DNA from: Mycolicibacterium porcinum
GTDB taxonomy: Bacteria; Actinomycetota; Actinomycetes; Mycobacteriales; Mycobacteriaceae
Assembly: GCA_002086835.1 (NCBI GenBank)
Contig: MVIG01000019.1
Span: 1-64,000, forward strand
Length of the DNA stretch: 64,000 nt
Direction of reading: 5' to 3'
Below are positions 54,854 to 62,957 of the stretch, piece by piece. The position numbers were made by a program, and so were the translations under genes. Position 1 is the stretch's first letter, and each line of letters opens with the position of its first letter. A model generated the notes under the pieces. It had not been told where the DNA came from. It worked only from the letters and a program-made list of their open reading frames with translations, and made no database searches.

Positions 54854-56908
54854 GTTTTTGCTTCCCGGGCTGGTCAGTTCCGCCTCCCGGTCGTCTCCCC
54901 AGTCCCGCTGCACCACGACCCGGTGGGCGATGCGCTCCAGGGCGGCCTCCACCTGCGCCCGGTCCGGGCGCCCTTCGAAGGACGGTGATTCGCCCAGCTT
55001 GTCGACGATCCGCCCGACCAGCGCCGCGGACACACCGTCGACCTGCCGTGCCCCGCTCTGGGTCAGCCACAGGCTGTCCCCGGTACGCAACACATACCCG
55101 TCCTGCACCAGCCGGTTGAAGGTCGGCTCGAGTACCTCGAACGGCACCATCAACCGATCGGCGATCTCGGTCAGCCGGGCAGAGCCGAAGATCTGTCCGT
55201 GCCGGTAAATCTTGAGCAGAGCCCACAACCCCGCCACGTCGAGCTCACATCCCGGGCCACCGGCCACGTTGCGTAGCCGGATCTCGGGCGAGCTCCGCAT
55301 CAGCCGGCTGACCACCGTTTCCAGTACCTGATCCGAGGATTCGGCGCTGGGCATGCCGAAACCTTCGCCGAGGTCGCCGGCCAGTGTCGTCTCCGCTTCG
55401 ATCAAAGGCACTTCCTTGAGGAACAGCGCCACGATCAGCCCGACCAGTGCCACCGGCGCAGCACACAGGAACACCAGGTCCAGCGCATCGGAGTACGCGG
55501 TCACGATCGGCGCGGCGATGTCCGGCGGCAGTTCGTGCAAGGCCTTGGGCGATGCACCCGCGACAGGCGGGGCCCCGCTGGCGGCGAGCGCCCCCGGCAG
55601 CCGGTCCGACAGGAATCCGGCGAACAGCGAACCGAAAATGGCAGCACCGAAAGAACTCCCGATGGTCCGGAAGAACGTCACGCCGGACGTCGCGACGCCC
55701 AGGTCGGCGAAATCGGACGTGTTCTGCACGATGAGGACGAGCACCTGCATACACATGCCGATACCGGCGCCGAGGATCAGTAGATACAGCGATTGCAGCG
55801 GGATCGGTGTCGCGGCATTCATCCGCGACAGCAGCACGAAGCCGACGAGCATGATCGCCGTACCGGCGACCGGATAGATCTTGTAGCGCCCGGTGCGGCC
55901 CACCAGACTGCCGCTGACGGTCGAGGTGATCAGCAGCCCGATCACCATCGGCATCGTCCGCAGCCCGGACTCCGACGGCGACACGCCGTCCACGAACTGC
56001 ATGAAGGTGGGCATGAAGGTCAGCGCACCGAGCATCGCGAATCCGACCACCAGCGACAGCACGCAGCACATGGTGAAGACGGGGTTCCGGAACAGCCGCA
56101 TCGGCAGAATCGGTTCGGCCGCCTTGGTTTCGGCCCGCACGAACATCGCCAGGGCCAGGATCGAGCCGACGACCAGACCGATGATGGTCGGTGACGTCCA
56201 AGCCAACTCGCCGCCGAGGCTGGTGGCCAGGGTGAGGCCGGATGCCCCGATTCCGACCCAGACGATTCCGGCGTAGTCGATCACCGGACGGACCGGCCGG
56301 GACGTCAGCGCCGGGATGGTGGCGGCCGCGACCACGAGCACAACCACGCCGACCGGGATGCTGAGCCAGAATGCCCACCGCCAGCCCAGGTGATCGGTGA
56401 CGAAGCCGCCGAGCAGTGGGCCCGCGACGGTCGTGACACCGAATACCGCCCCGAGCGCGCCCTGATACCGCCCGCGGTCCCGCAGTGGGATGACCTCTGC
56501 GATGAGGGCCGAGGAGGTCACCATGATCGCGCCGCCGCCGATGCCCTGCAGCGCCCGCGCCGCCACCAGCATGACCATCGAACCGGACAGGCCGCTGAGG
56601 ATCGACCCGACGAGAAAACACAGGACCGCCGCCTGGTACACCACTTTGCGGCCGAAGATGTCGCCGACCTTCCCGACGACGGCGGTGACGACCGTGGAGG
56701 CCAGCAGGTAGCTCGTCACCACCCACGCCTGATGCCCGGCGCCGCCGAGGTCCGCCACGACCGTCGGGAGCGCGGTGGCGACGATGGTCTGGTTCAGCGA
56801 GGCCAGCAGCATGCCGAGCAGCACGGCGACGAACACCAGGTTGCGCCTGCGCACGCTCAGCAGCGCCGCTCCGGAGGTCTGCTCGGCGGTGGTTGATGGG
56901 CTGGACAT
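54851..56908 (-). CDS. DHA2-type MFS drug exporter with C-terminal winged-helix domain (Rv1877-like)
   Basis: The 685-residue transporter has 14 hydrophobic segments, the DHA2 motif LNQTIVATALPTV in TM1 and GKVGDIFGRKVV in the first cytoplasmic loop. Residues about 570-670 form a soluble domain with a winged-helix pattern (LLKIYRHGQIFGSARLTEIADRLMVPFEVLEPTFNRLVQDGYV). In M. tuberculosis Rv1877 is the corresponding gene next to bfrA and glnA3. It should export drugs or metabolites, possibly gated by the extra domain. Confidence 0.88.
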   Translation of the reverse strand: MSSPSTTAEQTSGAALLSVRRRNLVFVAVLLGMLLASLNQTIVATALPTVVADLGGAGHQAWVVTSYLLASTVVTAVVGKVGDIFGRKVVYQAAVLCFLVGSILSGLSGSMVMLVAARALQGIGGGAIMVTSSALIAEVIPLRDRGRYQGALGAVFGVTTVAGPLLGGFVTDHLGWRWAFWLSIPVGVVVLVVAAATIPALTSRPVRPVIDYAGIVWVGIGASGLTLATSLGGELAWTSPTIIGLVVGSILALAMFVRAETKAAEPILPMRLFRNPVFTMCCVLSLVVGFAMLGALTFMPTFMQFVDGVSPSESGLRTMPMVIGLLITSTVSGSLVGRTGRYKIYPVAGTAIMLVGFVLLSRMNAATPIPLQSLYLLILGAGIGMCMQVLVLIVQNTSDFADLGVATSGVTFFRTIGSSFGAAIFGSLFAGFLSDRLPGALAASGAPPVAGASPKALHELPPDIAAPIVTAYSDALDLVFLCAAPVALVGLIVALFLKEVPLIEAETTLAGDLGEGFGMPSAESSDQVLETVVSRLMRSSPEIRLRNVAGGPGCELDVAGLWALLKIYRHGQIFGSARLTEIADRLMVPFEVLEPTFNRLVQDGYVLRTGDSLWLTQSGARQVDGVSAALVGRIVDKLGESPSFEGRPDRAQVEAALERIAHRVVVQRDWGDDREAELTSPGSKN

Positions 56909-56980
56909 GTCTTCCTTTCACCTGCCTGCCAGTTCAACCACGATATCGTTAGATAAGCTATGAAAGTTACAGCACCAACA

Positions 56981-57026
56981 AAGCCGCCCCGGGCGACCGG
57001 CGGTCACCGGCTACCCAGGGCGGCTT
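56981..57026 (-). terminator. Hairpin terminator after bfrA
   Basis: Arms AAGCCGCCC and GGGCGGCTT (9 bp, perfect) enclose GC-rich inner pairing and are followed on the minus strand by CTTTGTT. It is 22 bp beyond the bfrA stop and fits an intrinsic-like terminator. Confidence 0.6.
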
Positions 57027-57047
57027 CGGTCGAAACGGGTGCGGAGC

Positions 57048-57527
57048 CTAGTGAGGCGGCCGGGACACGCACTGCGCGGCGTAGAGCGCGTCACCCAACT
57101 TCTCCATGAGCTCAAGCTGGGTTTCCAGGTAGTCGATGTGACCTTCCTCGTCGGCCAGGATGCCTTCCAGGATGTTCGCCGAGGTGGCATCCTGCTTCTC
57201 CCGGCACATGATGATGCCGGGCTTCAGCCGGGCCACCACCTCGTACTCGATCGCCAGGTCCGCCTCGAACTGTTCGCGCAGCGTCTGGCCGACGCGCAGC
57301 GAAAACAGCCGCTGATAGTTGGGCAGGCCGTCCAGGATCAGGATTCTGTCGGTGATGGTCTCCGCGTGCCGCATCTCCTCGAAAGATTCGGCGCGGGTGT
57401 GTTCGGCCAGTTCGGTAAATCCCCAATTGTCTTGCATTTTCGAATGCAGGAAGTATTGGTTAATTGCGGTGAGTTCGCTCGTCAATTGCTCATTGAGCAA
57501 TTTCAGAACATCCGGATCGCCTTGCAT
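57048..57527 (-). CDS. bfrA: Bacterioferritin BfrA
   Basis: The 159-residue protein has every ferroxidase ligand at canonical position: Glu18, Glu51, His54, Glu94, Glu127 and His130, plus heme-binding Met52 in FEEMRHAE. It assembles into a 24-mer that oxidises and stores iron. AGGAG precedes the ATG by about 6 nt. An IdeR-like box lies 188 bp upstream between it and the divergent unit at 57770, and a bfd gene is nearby for iron release. Confidence 0.96.
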   Translation of the reverse strand: MQGDPDVLKLLNEQLTSELTAINQYFLHSKMQDNWGFTELAEHTRAESFEEMRHAETITDRILILDGLPNYQRLFSLRVGQTLREQFEADLAIEYEVVARLKPGIIMCREKQDATSANILEGILADEEGHIDYLETQLELMEKLGDALYAAQCVSRPPH

Positions 57528-57714
57528 CGTGACTCCTAAGCACCTTGAGGGCTGGTCAAGTGTTGCCGTATGCCGTGCACGTCCAATCTAGTGCAGAAAG
57601 CACTGCGGGACGCAATGGTTGGCAGCTAATTCGGCGTGTTCTGCCACATTGCCGGACCCCCCGTGGACACTCGGGCCGAGGCGTGGCCACGAAGAGTGGA
57701 CTGGCTGCCCTAAC

Positions 57715-57733
57715 TAAGGTTAGACTGCGCTAA
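57715..57733. promoter_or_regulatory. IdeR-like iron box (TAAGGTTAGACTGCGCTAA)
   Basis: The 19-bp site matches the IdeR consensus (TTAGGTTAGGCTAACCTAA) at 14 positions by eye. It is 36 bp before the ATG at 57770 and overlaps a -10-like TAATCT (57731-57736), as expected for an iron-dependent repressor; it may instead help regulate bfrA. Confidence 0.65.
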
Positions 57734-57769
57734 TCTGCTGGTGTACCTCAAAAGAAAGGCCGGTAACGA

Positions 57770-58405
57770 ATGAGTGAGTACGATTTACACTCGCTCATTC
57801 TCTCGTGCGATTTCCGCGTCGACGACGTCGAACAAATGTGGAAATGGATGAAGAAACACCGGTCCGGCCTATTGTCGATCGGCGCCCATCACGTGGTCCT
57901 CTACAAATCAATTTGGGAGCCCGGCCGGGTATTGGTGACGATCGGCATCCGCCACGCCCGATCCATCCGCGACGTATTGCGTTCACCAGCGATCTTCGAA
58001 TGGTTCGATATTTCCGGCGTCGAAGATATTCCACCGATATTCGGCGGCGAAGTGGTCGAGAAAATCGACCTGACCGAACCGTCGCCGGAAGGGCACGTCG
58101 CCGGGGTGATCGTCGGCGCGGTGGCCACCGTCGACGACGTCCCCACCTTGATGCGCAAGGTGCACGACGGGCTCGACCGCTTCGAGCAGGGTGGCATCCG
58201 CAAGATCTGGGTCTACCAGGCGCTCGACGACGGCCAGGAAGTGATGACCCTGCAGGAGGTCTCCGACGAGATCAGCGCCCGGCAGTGGATCGACCACCCC
58301 GACGCGGCCGCCGAGTGGATGACCACCGCCGGTTTCGGTGCGTACCCCAGCCTGTTCGTGGGCAAGTTGGCCTACATCATGAACGTCGACGAGCAGGACG
58401 ACTGA
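57770..58405 (+). CDS. Iron-box-associated internally duplicated protein of unknown function
   Basis: The 211-residue protein shows two aligned halves: each begins xVDDV (residues 17-21 and about 121-125) and has a following strand-helix pattern (HVVLYKSIWEPGRVLVTIGIRHARSIRDVLRSPAIFEWFDISG versus KIWVYQALDDGQEVMTLQEVSDEISARQWIDHPDAAAEWMTTAG). This looks like a tandem ferredoxin-like or dimeric alpha+beta barrel fold. It stands behind an IdeR-like box and overlaps bfd by 1 bp (TGATG). Role in iron or heme handling is inferred from context only. Confidence 0.75.
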   Translation: MSEYDLHSLILSCDFRVDDVEQMWKWMKKHRSGLLSIGAHHVVLYKSIWEPGRVLVTIGIRHARSIRDVLRSPAIFEWFDISGVEDIPPIFGGEVVEKIDLTEPSPEGHVAGVIVGAVATVDDVPTLMRKVHDGLDRFEQGGIRKIWVYQALDDGQEVMTLQEVSDEISARQWIDHPDAAAEWMTTAGFGAYPSLFVGKLAYIMNVDEQDD

Positions 58406-58620
58406 TGTTCGTCTGCCTCTGCACCGGCGCGACCAGTCAGGTCGTCAACGAGATCGTGGAATCCGGGGCCACGACCTCCAAAGAGGTCGCCGAGGCCTGC
58501 GGCGCGGGGGCCGATTGCGGGCGGTGCCGGCGCACGATCCGCGCCATCATCGCCGCCCATCAGGCAGCCGAGGGCCGCCCGTCGGAGTTCAACGGCTGCC
58601 CCTCGCGCATCACGCGCTAA
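58405..58620 (+). CDS. bfd: Bacterioferritin-associated ferredoxin (Bfd)
   Basis: The 71-residue protein has the four Bfd cysteines (Cys4, Cys6, Cys38, Cys41: FVCLC and DCGRC) that hold a [2Fe-2S] cluster. Bfd reduces the heme/iron core of bacterioferritin to release iron, so it should work with BfrA encoded on the other strand 880 bp away. Its translation is coupled to the unknown 57770 protein. Confidence 0.9.
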   Translation: MFVCLCTGATSQVVNEIVESGATTSKEVAEACGAGADCGRCRRTIRAIIAAHQAAEGRPSEFNGCPSRITR

Positions 58621-59372
58621 CGCTTGCGATCGGCGAACTGAGCCAGTGCATCGATGTTGGCCGCCGCGCCGACGAGCTCGCCGAACAATGCCTTCTCCCG
58701 TTCCACGGCTGCCGAGATCTGCTCCCGAATCGGCGCCACCATGGCCTGCTTGACGGCGATCAGGCTCGAAATCGGCTTGGCCGCCAGGGTTTCGGCGTAC
58801 CGGCGGGCCTCGGTCAACAGGTCGTCGGGCTCACAGACCTGCCACACCAGGCCCATCTCCCGCGCCTCGGCGGCGCCCACCCACTCCGAGGACATCAGCA
58901 GCCAGGTGGCATTCTGCCTGCCGAGCAGCCGCGGCATCAGGTACGACGAGGCCGCCTCCGGCGCCACCCCCAGGCTGGTGAACGGACACTTCAACCGCGC
59001 CGAGGACGACATGAACGCCAGGTCGGCGAATCCGAGGATGGTGGCGCCGATACCCACGCCGACCCCGTTGACCGCGCAGATCAACGGCTTCGGGAAATCG
59101 GCGAGCACGTCGAGCATCCCGTAGAACCCATGCTCACCCGGGGTGGAATCCGGGTTGCTGATGCGCTCCTGCATCTCGACGAGGTCATTGCCCGCGCTGA
59201 AGGCGCGACCGGCCCCGGTCAGCAGCACCACCGCCACGTCGGGATCCTCGGCCGCGGCGCGCAGGGCAACCGTCGTCTCGTCATACAGCGCCTCGTTGAA
59301 CGCGTTGAGCGCGTCCGGGCGGTTGAGGGTCAGCGTGCGAACCCGGTTGTTGTCCTCGATCAGCAGGGTCAT
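58617..59372 (-). CDS. Enoyl-CoA hydratase/isomerase
   Basis: The 251-residue crotonase-fold protein has oxyanion motifs (GAGRAFSAGNDL and NGVGVGIGATILGFADLAF) and a C-terminal trimer helix. The catalytic Glu pair is only partly visible: Glu at SLGVAPEAASS aligns with one. It hydrates or isomerises an enoyl-CoA, and a KstR-type box 43 bp upstream suggests sterol or fatty-acid breakdown. It converges with bfd (4-bp overlap). Confidence 0.9.
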   Translation of the reverse strand: MTLLIEDNNRVRTLTLNRPDALNAFNEALYDETTVALRAAAEDPDVAVVLLTGAGRAFSAGNDLVEMQERISNPDSTPGEHGFYGMLDVLADFPKPLICAVNGVGVGIGATILGFADLAFMSSSARLKCPFTSLGVAPEAASSYLMPRLLGRQNATWLLMSSEWVGAAEAREMGLVWQVCEPDDLLTEARRYAETLAAKPISSLIAVKQAMVAPIREQISAAVEREKALFGELVGAAANIDALAQFADRKR

Positions 59373-59414
59373 CTCTCACTCCTCGCGTGCACGCCGTGAC
59401 CGCTGCAGCCTAAC

Positions 59415-59428
59415 TAGAACACGTTTCA
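59415..59428. promoter_or_regulatory. KstR-type operator TAGAACACGTTTCA
   Basis: Exact TnnAACnnGTTnnA match, identical to the site at 21411. It overlaps the EthD-like gene stop (59426-59428) and lies 43 bp before the enoyl-CoA hydratase start. Confidence 0.75.
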
Positions 59429-60154
59429 CTCCGTTGGGGCGGGGGCGGCGAGACCCCCGGCGAAAGGCGTGGCGTAGACGTAACGGCTGGTCGGCACGGT
59501 GTCGATATTGCTGCTCGCGCCGAAGGCGTCCGTGCTGGCCACCATGCGACGCATCCGGTCGGCCAGATCGTCATCGTCGGAGGCACCGAAGAACGCGTGC
59601 AGATCCGACACCGCGCCCTGGCGGAACAACTCCTCCACGATGCCGTCGATCGCCGGGGCATCCTCCGTGAGGGCGCGGACCACCGTGTTCTGCGTGTAGC
59701 CGAACGTGTCCTGAGTTTCGATCGCCACCGAAGTGTGGTCGAGGTGCCAGCGGTGCAGCCAGGTGGCCTCATCCAGGTCCGCGGGCCTGCGCAGCAGCGC
59801 GATGTTGGCCAGCCCGTCGGTCCGCTCCCCCACCGCGGTGACCGGGGCCGGCATCGGAACGGATTCGGTGACCAGATATGCCGCGATCGAATCACATTCG
59901 GCAGCAAGCACTTCCAAGGCCCGACCGGTCTGATCGCCGTAGTACTGCTGAACCCACAGGCTCACCACCGCGACCACCGGCGGGTCCAGCGTCGTCAACG
60001 TCATCAACGACTCCCGCACCGCGTCGTCGCGAACATTGACCGCCAGGCCCGGCAGTCCGAGCGCCAGCAGCTCGCCGGCGACGCGGGTGCGCAGCCGCTC
60101 GCACCACTGCTGATCCGAATGCTCCGCGCGCAGCAGAACGATGACTTTCTCCAC
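59426..60154 (-). CDS. EthD-domain-like protein
   Basis: The 242-residue protein has an EthD-like region (about 100-200: LLRRPADLDEATWLHRWHLDHTSVAIETQDTFGYTQN) of the dimeric alpha+beta barrel class, with an N-terminal domain of unclear origin. EthD proteins often accompany P450s in ether degradation, but no such operon is here. GTG start follows TAGGTT (60163-60168) by 8 nt, possibly a leaderless promoter. Substrate or role unknown. Confidence 0.75.
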   Translation of the reverse strand: MEKVIVLLRAEHSDQQWCERLRTRVAGELLALGLPGLAVNVRDDAVRESLMTLTTLDPPVVAVVSLWVQQYYGDQTGRALEVLAAECDSIAAYLVTESVPMPAPVTAVGERTDGLANIALLRRPADLDEATWLHRWHLDHTSVAIETQDTFGYTQNTVVRALTEDAPAIDGIVEELFRQGAVSDLHAFFGASDDDDLADRMRRMVASTDAFGASSNIDTVPTSRYVYATPFAGGLAAPAPTE

Positions 60155-60239
60155 GGTGGGAGAACCTACCGGCGCACCGATCCGCGCCACGCGTGGGTGG
60201 TTGCCCCACCGGCAGCCCGCAGCGAGTGAGAATGGTGGA

Positions 60240-62267
60240 GTGCACACGGGTGGACAGGCAGCCGATGCGCTCCGGCTGAGCACCCCCGACGCCGGAGCGG
60301 TGGCCCGCAGTCTGATCGGCGTCCTGGGAGTGACCGCGATCGCCCTGGCGCTGGGTTCCGGTGCGACCGCGATGTGGACGCTGAGCGGAGGCGTGATCGC
60401 CGGCGCGATCGCGCTGCAGCGTAGCCCCGGCGGCCGGGTCCCACTCGTCGTGACCGGCTCCGTGGAACTGGCCATCGCGGTGCTGCTCGGCACCCTCACC
60501 GGATGGCACAGCCCGGTGTTCATCGCCGCGGTGGCGCTGTGGTGCTTCGCCGCAGGCATGCAGTGGTCGCTCGGCGCCAACGCCGGCCTGGTCGCGTCCG
60601 CCGCCAGCGCTCTGCTGGTGCTGGCACCACCGGTCGCCCCGACCGTGGGACAGGCCCTGCTGGCACCCGTCCTGGTGGTGCTCGCGGGCGTCGTGCAGGC
60701 GACGCTCATCGCCGTCTGGCCGCCGCGGCGCTGGCGGGCCCAGCGCGACGGACTCACCCGCGCCTACCGGTCGTTGGCCACCGACTCCCGCAACGTCGCG
60801 GCGAACAGCGCCGCCGACGTCGACGACGCACCGCTGACCTGGCTGCGAGAGGTGTTCGCCGACAGCCAGGTCAGCCAGCGGCCGCGGGCCTACCACGGCG
60901 GGTACCGGTTGCCGGAACGCCTGGCAGGCACCCTCGCGTCGTTGCACGCCAGCGCCGAACGTGACGATCGCGACGATGAGACCGGCGAATCCGCGACCGA
61001 TGCCGGGCTGACGCAACTGCTGACGGCCGCCGCGGTGTTGCTCGACGCGATCGCCGACCACGGCCACACGGCGCGACGGGACGCCGAGCATGCCCTGGTG
61101 CGCGTCCAAACAGCCGCGGCCGCCGTGACAGGACCCGACGCGGCGCTGGCCCAGCGATTCTGCGAACAACTGCGGGAGGCTGCGGCCCTTCGGTTCGGCC
61201 AGCTGCACCGGCCCGACCTGATCGGCTCACTGGCCTCCGCGCCCGCCGTGGTGCGCTCACATCTGACCTGGACCTCCCCCATCCTGCGCCACGCCATCCG
61301 GCTGTCGGTGACGACGGCCGTGGCAGTGGCCGCGGCCCGATACGGCGGGCTCGAGCACGCCTACTGGATGCCGTTGACCGTCGTGGTGGTGCTGCGCCCG
61401 GAGACGGCCCACACTTACACCCGCTGCGCCGGGCGCATCGCCGGCCTGTGCGTCGGCATCATCGTCGCCTCGGTCCTCACGTTCATGTGGCAGCCCGGCC
61501 CGGTCAGCTCGGCGGTCTGCGCACTGGTGTTCGTCGGGCTGGCTTACGGTGTCGCACAGTTCGGCTATCTGGCCGTCGGCGCGACGGTGGGTGCGATCGT
61601 GATGTTCGCCGTCGGGGTGAGCGCCTCGGCGCCGTGGTCGGGCAACGCGGACCGACTCTTCGCGGTGCTGATCGGCGGCGCGCTGGCCGTGATGGCACAC
61701 GTGGCGCTGCCCGATCACGCGCTGATCCGGTTGCGGCAGCGGGCCGGAGAACTGCTGATGACCGAAATCGACTATGCCGCGCTGGTGATCAAGGCGTTCG
61801 TGCATGAAATCGACCACCCGGCCGAGATCCTATCCGCGGCGTGGCAGCGGGCGTTCCGCGCGCGGGCGGCATTCGAGGCCGCGTGGGGCGCGACGAGTCT
61901 GGACCCGCCGATCCTGCGGCGTTGGTTGCGGTCCTACCGCACCGCGCTGAACTCGGTGACCAGCGCCTGCACCACGCTGGAGAACAGCCTGCCGACCCAT
62001 CCGTCGTCGGCACTGCACAGCGAATTCGTCGCCGCGGTGGACGATTACGTGGAGGCGCTGCGCGGTGCACCACCGAGCCCCGCCGTGCCGTGGAGCCTGG
62101 ACACCGCCGAACTGTCGGCCGCACTGCGCCGCGTCCACAACGTGGCCTCGACACTGTCTGCCGACAACGGCGCCGCCCGCATCCTGATCGGCGAGCTGAC
62201 CACGATCACCCGCAGCCTCGAGGAGATCGCGATCGATCGCGTCGAGCCCGCCGGCGACTCGCGCTAG
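60240..62267 (+). CDS. FUSC-family membrane transporter
   Basis: The 675-residue protein has two blocks of hydrophobic helices (about 22-155 and 375-515) separated by soluble domains, the FUSC/YccS/AaeB-like pattern, with the second block in the segment HAYWMPLTVVVVLRPETAHTYTRCAGRIAGLCVGI. These export hydroxylated aromatic acids or similar compounds. The GTG at 60240 is preferred for a clean start, though no strong ribosome site is present. It is 1 bp short of the thioesterase gene's 3' end (convergent). Confidence 0.82.
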   Translation: MHTGGQAADALRLSTPDAGAVARSLIGVLGVTAIALALGSGATAMWTLSGGVIAGAIALQRSPGGRVPLVVTGSVELAIAVLLGTLTGWHSPVFIAAVALWCFAAGMQWSLGANAGLVASAASALLVLAPPVAPTVGQALLAPVLVVLAGVVQATLIAVWPPRRWRAQRDGLTRAYRSLATDSRNVAANSAADVDDAPLTWLREVFADSQVSQRPRAYHGGYRLPERLAGTLASLHASAERDDRDDETGESATDAGLTQLLTAAAVLLDAIADHGHTARRDAEHALVRVQTAAAAVTGPDAALAQRFCEQLREAAALRFGQLHRPDLIGSLASAPAVVRSHLTWTSPILRHAIRLSVTTAVAVAAARYGGLEHAYWMPLTVVVVLRPETAHTYTRCAGRIAGLCVGIIVASVLTFMWQPGPVSSAVCALVFVGLAYGVAQFGYLAVGATVGAIVMFAVGVSASAPWSGNADRLFAVLIGGALAVMAHVALPDHALIRLRQRAGELLMTEIDYAALVIKAFVHEIDHPAEILSAAWQRAFRARAAFEAAWGATSLDPPILRRWLRSYRTALNSVTSACTTLENSLPTHPSSALHSEFVAAVDDYVEALRGAPPSPAVPWSLDTAELSAALRRVHNVASTLSADNGAARILIGELTTITRSLEEIAIDRVEPAGDSR

Positions 62268-62268
62268 C

Positions 62269-62898
62269 TCACCCGCGCGCCCACTTCGGCAAGATGAAAA
62301 CGCCCTCGGCCTCGGCGGTGACGCCCTCGGCGTCGGAAACGTGGCCGGAGGCAAAGGCTTTGATTCCATCTGTGCGCGTGATCCGGCCCTCGGCATGCAG
62401 ATCGCCCAGCGGGGTTGCCCGCAGATAGCGGATGGTCAGCGTGCCGGTGAACCGCGGGCGGTCCGAATCGCTGGCCGCCACCTCCCCCAGCACGTGATCG
62501 AGCACCATGGCCACCATGCCGCCGTGGACATGGCCGGGCGGACCCTCGTAGGGGGCGCCGAGGTGGAAGTCCGTGTGGACACCGCCGTCGGAGTCCTTGA
62601 CCATCACCAGGGGCGGCGCTATCGGGTTACGGATACCGATAGCCGGGTTGCCCCACGGCATCCGGGTCCCGTCCGACGTGAACTGGACGCCGAACGGCCC
62701 GTCGATCTGGTCGGCCCGCAACCGCGCGGTGGCGTCGTCGATCTGGGCCCGCACGGCGGCCACCTCGCCGGCGTCGACCTGCGAGCGGATGCTGGCATCG
62801 ATCAGGGCCCGCACCGACTCGGCCAGCGGCGCCCACACCGACCGCAACCGCTGCACGTCGGCCGAACTGAGACCCTCGACATGGGTGTATCCCGGCAT
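62269..62898 (-). CDS. PaaI-type hotdog thioesterase
   Basis: The 209-residue protein has the PaaI-like HGG motif in GHVHGGMVAMVLDHVLGE (about 131-148) and a long N-terminal helical extension. It should hydrolyse an acyl- or aryl-CoA. A KstR-type operator ends 9 bp before the ATG, overlapping the likely start region, so tight steroid-linked control is likely. Confidence 0.86.
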   Translation of the reverse strand: MPGYTHVEGLSSADVQRLRSVWAPLAESVRALIDASIRSQVDAGEVAAVRAQIDDATARLRADQIDGPFGVQFTSDGTRMPWGNPAIGIRNPIAPPLVMVKDSDGGVHTDFHLGAPYEGPPGHVHGGMVAMVLDHVLGEVAASDSDRPRFTGTLTIRYLRATPLGDLHAEGRITRTDGIKAFASGHVSDAEGVTAEAEGVFILPKWARG

Positions 62899-62906
62899 TG
62901 GTGAAC

Positions 62907-62920
62907 TAGAACATGTTCGA
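62907..62920. promoter_or_regulatory. KstR-type operator TAGAACATGTTCGA
   Basis: Exact TnnAACnnGTTnnA match between the divergent thioesterase (start 62898) and TPR gene (start 62958). Confidence 0.72.
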
Positions 62921-62944
62921 CACGCCGGTGTCGAGCCACCCGGG

Positions 62945-62950
62945 TAGCGT
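62945..62950 (+). promoter_or_regulatory. -10 hexamer TAGCGT for leaderless TPR gene
   Basis: TAGCGT ends 7 nt before the GTG at 62958; no ribosome site is present. The KstR-type box lies just upstream, in reach of the -35 region. Confidence 0.45.
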
Positions 62951-62957
62951 CAGCGTC

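Noticed and set aside
59892-61208. 438-codon minus-strand open frame spanning EthD-like and FUSC genes
   Set aside because: Composition is Arg/Gln/Gly/His-rich, as in shadow frames, and it crosses two well-supported genes.
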